A stretch of DNA of 64,000 nt from Paguma larvata (taxonomy: Eukaryota > Chordata > Mammalia > Carnivora > Viverridae), in contig CM057828.1 in NCBI GenBank assembly GCA_030068075.1, positions 110,590,699 to 110,654,698 on the forward strand, written 5' to 3'. Position 1 is the stretch's first letter, and every line of letters starts with the position of its first letter. Positions 32,556 to 42,972 of the stretch are shown piece by piece. Below the pieces are notes generated by a model. The model searched no databases. It had not been told where the DNA came from and saw only the letters and a program-made list of their open reading frames with translations. A program made the translations under genes and the position numbers.

Positions 32556-33439
32556 TAAAATAAATGGAGAAGCCAGAGAAACCCCATCAAAGAGAATGGG
32601 CATTGCTGAACTGAACCAGCTTGGCCAGCTTGCCTGGCACTGCCTGAATTGGAGACAGCCGTCCTGCAGAACCGCCATCATGTCCTTCCCCGCCTCACCT
32701 CCTCCCTCCGCTCCCTTCTGTGTGGCACTCTGTATCCACTACCATTCCCTTCCCTCACTCTTGGAGCCGTATTTTGCCTCTTGAACCACATTTGCCAATT
32801 AAGCAAGTAAACAACCAATGGAACCCCTGGAAAAGCATCTTTGCTAAAGAGATTGCTGATCTTCGGGGGAGAACCAGACAGGAAGTGTGTGCACTCAGTT
32901 CTTACTGACATCTCAGATAATGTAAACTCCCCATTTCCTCTACAGCTGGCTCAGGAATTGGCCTCTCTGACACAATGAGAGAAGCTTCGATTTCTCATTA
33001 TTTAACAGTTGGACACCCCTTTGCTCTCCTGGCTCCTAGTACTAGCCTCCCCTCTCTTGTCAAGAGTTTTGTTTTCTTTCATCGTCTTCACCTCCAGGCT
33101 GAAAAGAGTGTGAGAGAGAGCGATGGTCTAGTCTTTCAGTCATTTCCTCTTCTCCTTAAGACTGCCTGGTTCTTCACCCATGTGCAGAACATTTTTTATG
33201 CTTGAGTAGCCAGAAATGAGCTTCTGGAGTAGAGCTATCAGTTGACATACTGTTGTTATTCTTCCCAGTAAAAGCTCTTCCACAGGAGAGTGGTTGGTGG
33301 TAACAGAATATGTCTGCAGAAAACAGAAAATGAATATACAGTACAGATAAACCAGAGAACATTACCCTCCTCTGGTCCTCTGAAGCATACCAGTGCAGGC
33401 AGGAGAAATGTCAGTGCCTTCCACAGTGTGTGAGTTGGA
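32556..33439. other. no recognised feature
   Basis: About 0.9 kb of single-copy-looking sequence; nothing supported. Confidence 0.35.
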
Positions 33440-33490
33440 CCAGTGGTTCTCAAAATGTGGTCCCCAGACCAGTAGTATCAGCACCACCTG
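33440..33490 (-). mobile_element. MER5A hAT element, first part (split by LTR)
   Basis: Begins with the intact terminal repeat 'cagtggttctcaaaatgtgg', then 'tccccagaccagtagtatca' and 'gcaccacctg'. It resumes at 33882. Confidence 0.85.
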
Positions 33491-33875
33491 ACATATTAGT
33501 TATCTGTTGTTGTGTGTTAAGTCACCTCAAAGTTTAGTGACTTTAAATGTCAATAAACTTGTCTTATTTCACAGTTTCTGTGGGTCAGGAATTTGGAAGT
33601 GACTTATATGGGAAAACTTGGCCCAGGGCGTGTCATGAGGTTGCAGTCAAGTTGTCACCCAAAGCTGCAATCATCCGAAGGCTCAACTGTGGCTGGAAGT
33701 TGATGCTTAGAGAATGAGAGAGAGCCTTGTCTGGAAGTCACGTACCATCACATCCATCAAATATAGTTAGAATTGGGTCACTAAAGCTAGCCCAGGCTCC
33801 AAAGGATGAAAATAAGACTCCATCTTTTGAAGGGAGGAATGTCAAAGAATTTATGGACATATGTTAAAGTTATTG
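33491..33875 (-). mobile_element. MLT1-type LTR nested in MER5A
   Basis: Starts 'attagttatctgttgttgtg', then 'aagtttagtgactttaaatg', 'tttctgtgggtcaggaattt' and near the end 'gaagggaggaatgtcaaaga', the reverse of an MLT1 LTR. The 6-bp 'cacctg' is present on both sides (33485-33490 and 33876-33881), consistent with a short LTR target duplication. Confidence 0.8.
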
Positions 33876-33881
33876 CACCTG

Positions 33882-34010
33882 GCTGAGAAATGCAAATTTC
33901 TTGGGCCCCACTCCAGACCTACTGAATCAACTCTGGGATTTGAGTCCAGCAATCTGTTTCACAAGCCCACGGGTGATCCGATGCTGGCTAAATTTGGGAG
34001 ACCACCAGGT
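33882..34010 (-). mobile_element. MER5A hAT element, second part
   Basis: 'gagaaatgcaaatttcttgg', 'gccccactccagacctactg', 'gtccagcaatctgtttcaca' and 'ggtgatccgatgctggctaa' complete the element begun at 33440. Confidence 0.85.
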
Positions 34011-34144
34011 TAAACTAAACACTGAGAAAACCTCACCTCACTTATTGGTAATTGTGGTGAAGCTTTACCAACCACAGCTATCTTTTAGAAGTTCGTTATT
34101 AATGAATTTAATGAAAGGCACCAGCCTTACTTCAGGAAAATGGA

Positions 34145-34640
34145 GGTGTGGTAGGCAGAATAATGCCCCCCGCCAAAGATGCCCACAGCCTAGAAAGCTG
34201 TGAATATGTTGCCTAATAACATGGCAAATGGGACTTTGATTAAACTAAGGTTATTGAGTTTATCTTAAGCTTCAGAAGGTTATCTTTGATTATCTAGATG
34301 GGCCCAAGGTAATCACAGCGTCCTTTTAAGAGTGAGTCAGGAGGGTCAGAGTGAGAATCTGAGGAGAAAATGTGATGATGGAAATAGAAGGAGACTGGAA
34401 GATGCCGTCCTGCCAGCTGTGAAGATAGGGAAAGGGGTTTGCACCAAGGAGTGCTTGCAAGCTCGAGAGTTAGGGAAGTGAAGAAGACAGATTCTCTCCC
34501 AGAGCCTCCAGGAGAGCTGTGGTTTCGCCAACACCTTGATGTTAGCCAACAGAGGCTCAGAGTGGACTTCTGACCTCAGGAACTGAAAGAGAATTAACTT
34601 GTACTAACTTGTTACAGCAGCAACAGGAAGCTAATTCAGC
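34145..34640 (+). mobile_element. MLT1-type (ERVL-MaLR) solo LTR
   Basis: Near full length: starts 'tgtggtaggcagaataatgc', then 'gctgtgaatatgttgcctaa', 'catggcaaatgggactttga', 'gatgggcccaaggtaatcac', 'caacaccttgatgttagcca', and ends 'gttacagcagcaacaggaag'. No internal viral genes. Confidence 0.92.
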
Positions 34641-34787
34641 AAGGCTCTTGTCTGAGCTTTCCTTTGGTAGCACAGAGAGGAGATTGAGAAGAGGGGGGTG
34701 TTTGGCTTCCTCAGATGTTTCTTCAAGGAGAGTAGACATGTGTTTCATTGCAAAGTCTGTCCTTGTAGTTTTACCTACATGAGAGAA

Positions 34788-35009
34788 ACGCCCTAGAACT
34801 GTGCCCTTCAGGAGTCAGTAACCATATGAGGCTGTCTACATTAACATTTGCATGAATTAAAATTACATAAAATTAAAAGTTCAGTTCCCAATCCCATTAG
34901 GCACTTGTCAAGGGCTCAGTGGCCAAACATGGCTAGTGACTAATGTACTGGGTAGCACAGACACAGAACATTTCCATTATGGCAGAAAGTTCTATTAGAC
35001 AGCACTACT
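34788..35009 (-). mobile_element. hAT-type nonautonomous element (MER58-like, name tentative)
   Basis: 'gtcagtaaccatatgaggct', 'attaaaattacataaaatta', 'tggccaaacatggctagtga', 'gaacatttccattatggcag' and 'aaagttctattagacagcac' match the 'ctgtccaatagaactttctg ... agccacatgtggctatt' family in reverse. Confidence 0.65.
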
Positions 35010-35709
35010 CTAGAGTCTTTGATCTTTTTCAATTTCAAGTAAGTCTTTTTTTTTTTTTTTTACTCTTGTTCCACATAATGTCCATGAACGTGATTGCTAG
35101 TGGGTACTATTGGACTCCCTTTAGCTCCTTAACTTGTATTTGTTTGTAGTGCTCATTAATTAGGCTTTAAAACACTGTGCCTCAAGGGCTCCTGGGGATT
35201 CACAGGTACCTTGGGAAACGGAACTGGGGAAGCATGTCTGTGCATCCATGTATGAAAGGGAAGATGGGGGAGCAAGAGCTTCACCCCTGCCTTAACTGGA
35301 AAAACTTCCTGCATTGTGTTTATCTGTTGAGCTCACGCCAGTCCATTTGAAGAAAGTTTCCACGGTTTTAAAAAGAAGAAAGAGCACTTAAGGCTAGAGG
35401 GAGGGTATCCACCCCCCTGCTTCTTTGTCCCCTCCCATAATCTCCTGGAAGTCATTTGTACAAGATCCCTTCTCACTGAAGACCAGGACCAGAAGCAACA
35501 CGTCATTTGCTCTTGAATATTGACATGGATTTGTTGTGTGGAGTTTCTGTATTTGTGAAGATTTCTGTAAAAAATTGATCCACAAAATTATGTTAGAGTA
35601 TGCTGCTTATTTGGAAAGTAGTTTGTTGGGTTGGTCATTTTCTTCCTGGGATTAACTCAAACTATTTTGTATTTCTATTCTCAGAAGCATTATATTCTGT
35701 CTTATTTAA

Positions 35710-35711
<2 letters not shown>
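35010..35711. other. no recognised feature
   Basis: Contains a poly-T run at 35047-35062. Otherwise single-copy-looking and without a coding domain. Confidence 0.35.

Positions 35712-35750
<39 letters not shown>
35712..35750. repeat. (CA)n microsatellite
   Basis: Uninterrupted ac run of about 19-20 units, long enough to be polymorphic. Confidence 0.98.
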
Positions 35751-35753
<3 letters not shown>

Positions 35754-36814
35754 CTCTGTACTTTATAAAACACACTGTACCTGTCCGTTGCAGTAAAGTT
35801 TTATAGTGCTTCTGGCAAAAATCAATAAAGTTTGGATAAAAAGGGAGGGCCTTTGGAAGTTTCTTCAAATCATATAATCTTCAACCTCCAAGGGACTTCT
35901 CTGCAGCACGGATAGCCTAGTTGATTCAGGAGAAGCTGGATGAGTAAGTGGTAGGGGTCTCACATTTGATAGGTAAAGCTAATAAGCTTCCTCTATTTTG
36001 AATGTTAAAAGAATTGAGTGGGTAGAGGTCACACTTCTTGCCTCTGGCAATAATTTCTCTTTTGTCAACTACTGTCTTGCATGAAATATATACAAATTCA
36101 CAAGCAGAGCAGAATCCCTGAGAATGGTAAGCATGTCTGTGCTTCTACCTCTCCTGGGCAGAATAAAGCACTCAACAGTGCCCTTCTATGGACAAGAGCC
36201 TGTCTCTGGAGCTTGTCTTGGGTCACACAGGCTCTCTAGGCTTCAGTTTTCTCATCCCTGGAAATCCAGAAGGTTTGTGGATTAGTAGTGCCTCTGGGTT
36301 TATTTCTAGTCCCGAAGTTCTTTGATTATGTGATGGCTGAAAATAATTTAAAATCAAATAATTCTGAATTTTGAGGAGGGGAATCCATCAGTGATGATAG
36401 CAGTAACAGAGAAATTAGGCCATATTTAATAGTAGACATTCTTTCCTCTTAACTATGAATGCGTCTGTAGCCATGTGTGAATGAGAGCAAGTCTCATCGC
36501 AAAGTGCCATTGAGCAAGGTAACGCTGGAGGTGGGTTTCCTGGTGCTGAGGAAGCGAGCACGTAGGGCCCCTCATTTCAGTGGACCCTCTCCAGGGCCCT
36601 GGATGGGGCCTTCGCAATATGATTACGTGTTCGTATATTTTATAAACCTAGAAAAGTACAGTTATTTTAACTGGTATCTGTTAAGACTGTCATTTGTTTT
36701 TATTCCTGCTTCTTCAGTTCTGGGGTGGGATTGGGATCGTCTGGGAAATTTGGGGGATCCAGCTAAGAAAAGATGAGCTGGGGGTACACTTGCTTTGAGT
36801 TTAGTAGGAGATGT
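35751..36814. other. mostly unrecognised; one MIR-like scrap
   Basis: 'ggagcttgtcttgggtcaca' and 'ggcttcagttttctcatccc' near 36205-36260 look like a MIR core. The rest is single-copy-looking. Confidence 0.35.
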
Positions 36815-36844
36815 ATTTTTAAAATTTTTTAAGTTTCTTTACTT

Positions 36845-36892
<48 letters not shown>

Positions 36893-37062
36893 TACACATG
36901 CGCACGGGAGTAGGAGAGAGAGGAGATAGAGAAGTCCAAGCAGGCTTTGCACACTGTCAGCACAAAGCCCAATGTGGGGCTAGAACCCATGAACCATGAG
37001 ATCATGACCTGAGCTGAAATCAAGAGTCAGACGCTTAACCGACTGAGCCACCCAGGCACCCC
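36815..37062 (-). mobile_element. CAN-SINE with expanded (GA)n
   Basis: Minus-strand copy ending 'gagccacccaggcacccc', older form with 'aaatcaagagtcagacgc'. The GA block is expanded at 36848-36889. TSD not clear. Confidence 0.95.
36848..36889. repeat. (GA)n microsatellite inside a SINE
   Basis: About 20 ga units, the second SINE in the window with such an expansion. Confidence 0.95.
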
Positions 37063-37296
37063 AGAATTTGACAGGAAATATTGATGTGGGTCACTCCAAG
37101 GAATCTAGAAAATCACTAGGAATTTAGAATTTTTCCCATTTCTGCAAAACCTCTCATGGAGGGGTTGATATAACAACTGGTAAGAAGTCAGAGAATAGGA
37201 AAGAAGAGGAAAATGAAAAACCCTGAAGGAAGTTTATCTCTGAATGATCAGTCCTGGTTTAATAACCAGCAGCACTTAGGAATTCAACATGCCCGG

Positions 37297-37500
37297 GACA
37301 AGGGCATTGGGATAACGTTGGTTTCAAATCTCGGTTGTGCCAAATGCTGACTTCGTAATTATGGAAAAAATATTTTTCACTGGATCTGTTTCCTGACTCA
37401 TTAATGGGGATACAGATATCTACCTCCCAGGATTGTTGTGCCCTTTAAATGCTGTAACATGTATATGTGCATAATAGGGGCACTCCATAAGTTATAGAAT
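37297..37500 (+). mobile_element. MIR
   Basis: 'ggtttcaaatctcggttgtg', 'ctgtttcctgactcattaat', 'gggatacagatatctacctc', 'aggattgttgtgccctttaa' and 'gcataataggggcactccat' follow the full MIR order. Confidence 0.8.
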
Positions 37501-37789
37501 TGTCTTAATCATACCACGGAACATTCTCTTACGGTATGGTCAATGTGAATATCAAAAATTCCAAGCAAGGGAAAAGATCTCTTTTAGAGATTGTTGAGGT
37601 TGGGAGGGGCCGTGAGATGTTTAAACAGGGAGGTTGTGACTTGCACTCTAGGGAGTGTCAAAGCTGGTCTTAGAACCCATGTGACCTAACTGAGAGTTGA
37701 GTCGGAACAAGTGGGTCCCCTCATATTGAAAATAAATCAGGAAATAAGTGCACTGCACCGAAGGCTATGCACGAAGCACTCCTGGCTGG

Positions 37790-37978
37790 TAGGTAAAAGG
37801 GGTTGTCTTTGATCAGTGCCTAGGAACCACACATTATTGTCTCAGCGTAAACCTCACCCCTGCCCTGTGAGGTGGTTGGAATACAGCCTCACTTTACAGA
37901 TGGAAAAACTGTGACCCAGGACAGTGAAGTTTGCTCAGCATCACACAGTAACAAGGGACAAGACTAGAATTCAGTCAT
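37790..37978 (-). mobile_element. MIR, reverse
   Basis: 'cccctgccctgtgaggtggt', 'cctcactttacagatggaaa', 'actgtgacccaggacagtga' and 'cagcatcacacagtaacaag' match reverse MIR in order. Confidence 0.8.
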
Positions 37979-38120
37979 ATGTTCCCAAAGTCACGTCAGT
38001 CCCTCTTTTCACATTGTTCTCTAAGACTCTGTCTGTGTCCACAGTGGTCTGTCTCCGTCTCTGACCAGATTGCAGTGGCAAAGCCACTCACTGGAACCAC
38101 TTTCTCCCCTCTGACTGCAG

Positions 38121-38335
38121 CCTTGATGATGGCACTGGGGCCGCCACGTTTTGTGCACCCGGACACCACTAAAAGAATATGTGATTTCCTTAAAGAGGTT
38201 TATAAGCTGTCACAGTTTTCTCAACAATATTTTCGTAAAGTCAGAGAATTAAAGGAAAAACTCAAAAATTTGTTTGACATACATCAGAACCCAAACTTCT
38301 GCAAATTTCTTTCCTTTAAAAGACCCTTGAGTGCA
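38121..38335 (+). other. open frame after an acceptor-like site (unrecognised)
   Basis: A pyrimidine tract ends in AG at 38119-38120. The frame beginning Met-Met-Ala at 38126 is charged and helix-prone, with alternating Lys/Glu/Arg and Leu/Phe/Tyr over about residues 17-52. It then reads into a MER-type repeat and stops at 38354. No family recognised. A clear donor site is lacking: the only candidate (GTAAAG near 38235) is weak. Could be chance. Confidence 0.15.
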
Positions 38336-38485
38336 GTGGTTCTCAGCCTTGCCTGACATTAGAACCACTTGAGAAGTTTTAAGATGATTCCATGCCCAGG
38401 CTCCACCCAAGACTAATAAAAAGAGAATCTCCAAGGGCCGGGCCTGATATTGGCAGTTTTTAGAAGCTCACCAGATGAGGCTCGA
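38333..38485 (-). mobile_element. MER3/MER5-class hAT nonautonomous element
   Basis: Begins 'cagtggttctcagccttgcc', then 'gacattagaaccacttgaga', 'atgcccaggctccacccaag' and 'gaatctccaagggccgggcc'. The far terminal repeat is decayed. Strand is tentative because the element is partly palindromic. Confidence 0.7.
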
Positions 38486-39184
38486 GTATTACGCTAAAGT
38501 TAAAGATTGGATTACCTTCTCAATAATCCTTTCCAACGCTAAATTTCTGACCCTCTCAGAAAAAAAAATTTGCCTCTTTCTTAACCAGTGTGACAGGTAA
38601 GTTTCCCTGGCAGTTTTACACAGTGTGGAGGTGTTGATTAGCATAGTTTTTTAAAGGCAATTTGTTACTATATTATCCAAAGCTTTAAAAACTGTACATT
38701 CCTTCATGCTGCATTTCAATTTCTAGGACTTTACCCCAAGAGGAATGAAGAGATGTCTGCAAAGAATTTCATATGGAAGTTCATTAAAGCATGATTTATG
38801 GCAACAAATTTTGGAGACAGACTAGGTATCCAATCCTGAAGGTGATCTTTTGAGAAAGCTACAGTGTATTCATATGAAAGGATCCCACCATTCAATTTCT
38901 GTGTAGGTTTCTGTTAACCAGCACAGCGAATACTGTAGTAGGAAGAATATATATCAGTTTTTGGTTATAATGCGTGTATTTTTCATCCTAATAGGGAAAA
39001 ATATTCAGAGTATAGTTTCAAACATATTATGTCATCAGTTGTTACCTTAGATGGTTGGCTATGACTGTTTCCCCTCTCCCCCAGTTTTATTGAGATATAA
39101 CTGACATATAACATGACTGAATTTTTTAACGCTCTTTTGTGTTTTCCAAGTTTTATGGTTTGAGTATTATTACTGTTTGATTAG
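38486..39184. other. mostly unrecognised; short L1 scrap
   Basis: AT-rich. 'ttttattgagatataactga' near 39083 is a short reverse L1 3'-end scrap (about 39078-39115). Nothing else supported. Confidence 0.4.
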
Positions 39185-39197
39185 AACCAACAATAAA

Positions 39198-39399
39198 TTA
39201 AAAAAAAATTGGGTCAGTTAATGTCCGACTTTGGCTCAGGTCATGATCTCACAGTTTGTGAGTTCCAGCCTGCATCAGGCTCTGTGCTGATGGCTCAGAG
39301 TCTGGAGACTGCTTCGGATTCTGTGTCTTCCTCTCTCTGACCCTTCCCCTGCTCATGCTCTGTCTCTGCCTTTCTCAAAAAGAAATAAACATTAAAAAA
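39198..39399 (+). mobile_element. CAN-SINE, 5'-truncated
   Basis: Starts at 'gggtcagttaatgtccgac', lacking the first part of the head. The rest is typical ('gctcaggtcatgatctcaca', 'ctcagagtctggagactgct'). Probable TSD: 'accaacaataaa' (about 39186-39197) and 'aacaacaataataaa' (39400-39414). Confidence 0.92.
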
Positions 39400-39414
39400 A
39401 ACAACAATAATAAA

Positions 39415-40807
39415 GTCTGTAGAAAATGGTAGGTTAAAATCAGTCTAGAAGTATGTGTGCCGCATGGCTTACTTACTCTTCGTGCGTTATTTTTTGTGGC
39501 AAGCATTCCGTGGCATAGCTGTTCAGCTGTCTTCAGAAAAGGACATTCTCCTATTTTGTTGTTCAGCTCGGCTGTCTTCAGGACAGACTAGAACATTCTT
39601 TTTCTTTCTTTCTTTTTTAACTACCCAGATATCCCTTGACTAAAGTCAATATTTAAGGTCACACGAGTGGAAGAATATCAGCTAGACTCTCAGAGATGGG
39701 AAGCTGCTGTAAGAAAATCCACAAAACAGCATTGAACCTGACCTTTGGTAAACAGCAAGTATTTGTTGAATGAATAAGTGAAGAATATATTTGTTAACAC
39801 TCTCAGCAGCAGAAAACATAGTGAAAGTCATGTGTGTGGCTTTTGGAAGAAAGAGCAAGGGTTTTGTTTTGTTGATTTTTTTTTTAATAGCCACACTGTC
39901 CCTTTAAGAACTAAGGTGTCTAACAGAGCAGGGAAGTAGAACCTGTGCAGACCTAGACCCTCAAACGGAGCTCCTAGGGTGAACAGATAACCCTGTATAT
40001 TCATGTCAGAGCAGAGTGCCCTGCCCGATTTCATGATGGCATTTAAATAAAATAACGTTATTTTTTTAAGCTTGGATACTGGAACTGGAGTCTGAAGTTT
40101 TAACTGAGGTACACAAGGGGATGCTGTAAGAATTAATATGCAATTAGGTTCAGATGTGGCTGGAAAGAAGCCTGAGGCAGGGAAAGGACAGTTTCGTGGA
40201 GTGCGTTCACTACACCCTTCCTGGCAGAATTTGGTTCGAGTATCTGGTCCGTGGCCACAGAAGCATCTTCCCTGGCCTGGACTGACGGGCTGAGGATGGG
40301 GCTGCCAGCAGGGAGCAGTGGGTAGCAGTGGGCAGTGTTTGGCAGCCGCAAGAGTCAAGACGTTACCGAGGAAGATGGCTTTCCAATTGGTTTGGGCAGA
40401 GGAATTTCTCTTCTAAGGGGAACAGAGGCCCTGAGTCCACAGTGGCACCTGCAGGGAGTGGGCTGGGAGGGAAGGGGGAGGTCACGATCACTTGGGAACA
40501 GTCAGTTGCCAGGGGACCCTCCATCCATCTGAACTGAGTCACGGCACTTTCACTAAAATTTGCTCAAAGATTAATTAATATTGGTTTGCGCAGGGACATG
40601 CTCGCTCCCTAAACTAGACTTCTATCGAGTGTCATCGGCTGATGCCAAGGATCAGGGGCCTCTTCACGTGATTTCTTCACTGTGCTTTCAGCCCAGCCTG
40701 GGTGTGACTTTCCCAAAGGTGGATGGGGTGAGTCTCAGTTCAGGTTATTGTCATTGTTGACAAGCAATGTAAGCACACCCGAACTCCTTGCAAGCAAAGG
40801 AGGCAGC
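39415..40807. other. mostly unrecognised; L2 tip
   Basis: 'agcaagtatttgttgaatgaataag' near 39742 resembles the plus-strand L2 3' tip. A 176-codon minus frame (39828-40358) has no recognisable domain. No supported gene. Confidence 0.35.
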
Positions 40808-40885
40808 TGAGTGCTGCAGAGAAGTGGTCACAGCCTGGGCTGTGATCTCAGCCAGTCTCGGGTTCAAATCCCAGCCACGACAGGG
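40808..40885 (+). mobile_element. MIR 5' fragment
   Basis: 'gtgctgcagagaagtggtca' and 'cgggttcaaatcccagccac' match the tRNA-related head of MIR. Confidence 0.6.
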
Positions 40886-41089
40886 ACAGGACCTGACAGG
40901 GCTGGCCTCAGGATCAGGCAAGTAAGGCTGAGTCCTACAAATACAGGTTCAAATCCCATCTTTATTTAGAATTTCAGTGTTTTGTTAATCAAGGATTTTT
41001 TTTTTTCATTCATTTGATTTTGTAAAATGCGGCGTTAAGCTTTTCCTGATTCCCGAGTTTTGGGGCTCTCCTTTCTTTACATTTTGTAT

Positions 41090-41275
41090 CCAGGTCACCC
41101 AGTCCTGACTGCCCAGCCCAATCATTCGCCAGCTCTGTGAGGTCGGGCAAGTCACTTCAAGTCTTGCTTCCAGTGTCCGTAAGATGGGGTGATTGTGAGA
41201 GCCCATCTTAGAGGGTTTTGTAAAGTGAAATGAGATAAAGCTCTTAGCACGGGGCGTGGAATGGTCAGTACCTTT
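41090..41275 (+). mobile_element. MIR
   Basis: 'gccagctctgtgaggtcggg', 'caagtcacttcaagtcttgc', 'ccgtaagatggggtgattgt', 'tagagggttttgtaaagtga' and 'gctcttagcacggggcgtgg' follow MIR order. Confidence 0.8.
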
Positions 41276-41863
41276 ACCTTTTTACCTTTGCGAGAACATG
41301 GGTCAACGCGCCCCCCTCTAAATGTTCTTGCCAGTAAGAACCACATCCTCAAAGACCCAAAATGGCTCAGCAAGTCATTTCTAGACACTTATTGATACTA
41401 CTCAGACGGCTTCTAAGAGGATCCCATTGTGAAAAAACACGAGCGCACACAGTTCTCAGGGCAGAAGAAATGCCCTTTGCCAAACACCAAGGCAAAATTG
41501 TAGTGTGTGTTGGAAAACAGCGGAAAGTGTGAACCTCCTGGTTCCCTGCGTTCAACTTCGGTCTTTGCCAGGCACAGGTAGGAAACCAGAGCCTGAGAAA
41601 GGGGCTGAACTCGTTGCGAACGCACACACCTGGCGAGGCTGCACAGAAATGCACGCTGGGGGTAGGTTCAGGGTGAAGGATGTGTTAAGAGACCATTTTA
41701 CCAACCACATCCACTCTTGCCTACATTCTGAGACGTGACAGTTTATGCTTTCAGTGAATATTTTCGCATTTCAAAAGAATCGTTATTGGGTGTCTCATAT
41801 AAATATACACCAGGAAAACTGGGTGGATTTCATGTGTACCACTAAAACTGAGATTGTCTCTTT
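41276..41863. other. no recognised feature
   Basis: Single-copy-looking; short chance frames on both strands. Confidence 0.35.
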
Positions 41864-41864
41864 T

Positions 41865-42066
41865 GGGGCACCTGGGTGGCTCAGTCGGTTAAGCGTTTCA
41901 GCTCAGGTCATGATCTCATAGTTCGTGAGATGGGGAGCCTCATGTCGGGCTCTGCGCTGACAGCTGTGGAGCCTGCTTGGGATTCTCTCTCTCGCCCCCT
42001 CTCTGCCCCTTCCTTTCCCCCCTTCTCTCTCAAAATAAATAAACTTTAAAAAAATGAAAATAAATA
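41865..42066 (+). mobile_element. CAN-SINE
   Basis: Typical head, small deletion before 'ttcagctcaggtc', CT block, A-rich tail with repeated aaataaat. Probable TSD: 'agattgtctc' before (41851-41860) and 'aaattgtctc' after (42067 on). Confidence 0.95.
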
Positions 42067-42271
42067 AATTGTCTCCCTGAAAATTTTGGAAAACTTTCAG
42101 CAAGAAACGAATTGTGGACTAGTGAAACTTGTGGTTTGTTAAGGCAGTTTGGATTGAAATCTTCTGTCCTGTTTCCTAGGGTAAAATTCAATTCTATGAG
42201 GAGTGATAAGGCAGGGAAGAGATTGGTGAAATTTTGATTTGAAACCTCTTTACTCTCTGGAGTCTGGAAAT

Positions 42272-42699
42272 AGCTTATGCTAGGTAGAATAAAGCCCCAC
42301 CCCAACCACGTCCACGTCCTGATCCCTGGAGCCCAGAACACGTTACCTTCTACGGCAAAAGGGATTTTGCATATGGGATTAAGTTGAGGATCTTGATTTG
42401 GGGAGATTTCTCTGGATTATTTGGGTAGGCCCAAATTACTCAAGGAGATGACCCTGCGGAGCAGGGACAGAAAGGCACAACCTTGCTGACCTCTAAGATG
42501 AAAGAAGGGGCCACAAGCCAGGCAATGCGAGCAGCCTCTAGAAACTGGGAAAGACAGAGACAGACATTTTCCCCCAGAATCTTCAGAAAGGAAGGCAGCC
42601 GTGCACACACCTGGATTTTAGCCCAGTGAGACCGTGTTGGGCATCTAGCTTTCAGACTGCAAGATAATGAATTTGTGCTGTTTTAAAGCCAGTAAATCT
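42272..42699 (+). mobile_element. MLT1-type (ERVL-MaLR) LTR, main part
   Basis: Collinear: 'gctaggtagaataaagcccc', 'cgtccacgtcctgatccctg', 'ggcaaaagggattttgcata', 'gattaagttgaggatcttga', 'gattttagcccagtgagacc', 'gcaagataatgaatttgtgc'. A SINE interrupts it near the 3' end. Confidence 0.92.
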
Positions 42700-42917
42700 G
42701 GGGCGCCTGGGTGGCTCAGTCTGACTTCGACCAGTCTGACTTCGACCAGTCAGACTTCGACTCAGGTCATGATCTCAGTCTGTGGGTTCGAGTCTCACAT
42801 CGGGTTTTGTGTTGAAAGCTTGGAGCCTGGAGCCTGCTTGGGATTCTGTGTTTCCCTCTCTCTCTGCTCTTACTTTGCTTGCACTCTCTCTCTCTTTCTC
42901 TCAAAAATAAATAAATA
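42700..42917 (+). mobile_element. CAN-SINE with internal 15-bp triplication, inside an MLT1 LTR
   Basis: Standard head, body and tail. After the A box the unit cagtctgacttcgac occurs three times (42717-42731, 42732-42746, and with one change 42747-42761). TSD: ttaaagccagtaaatct (42683-42699) and ttaaagccactaaatct (42918-42934), one mismatch. Confidence 0.97.
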
Positions 42918-42934
42918 TTAAAGCCACTAAATCT

Positions 42935-42972
42935 GCGGAGATGTGTTACGAGAACAATAGAAAACTAATATG
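42935..42972 (+). mobile_element. MLT1-type LTR, 3' end
   Basis: 'gcggagatgtgttacgagaa' and 'caatagaaaactaatatg' complete the MLT1 3' end interrupted by the SINE. Confidence 0.85.
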
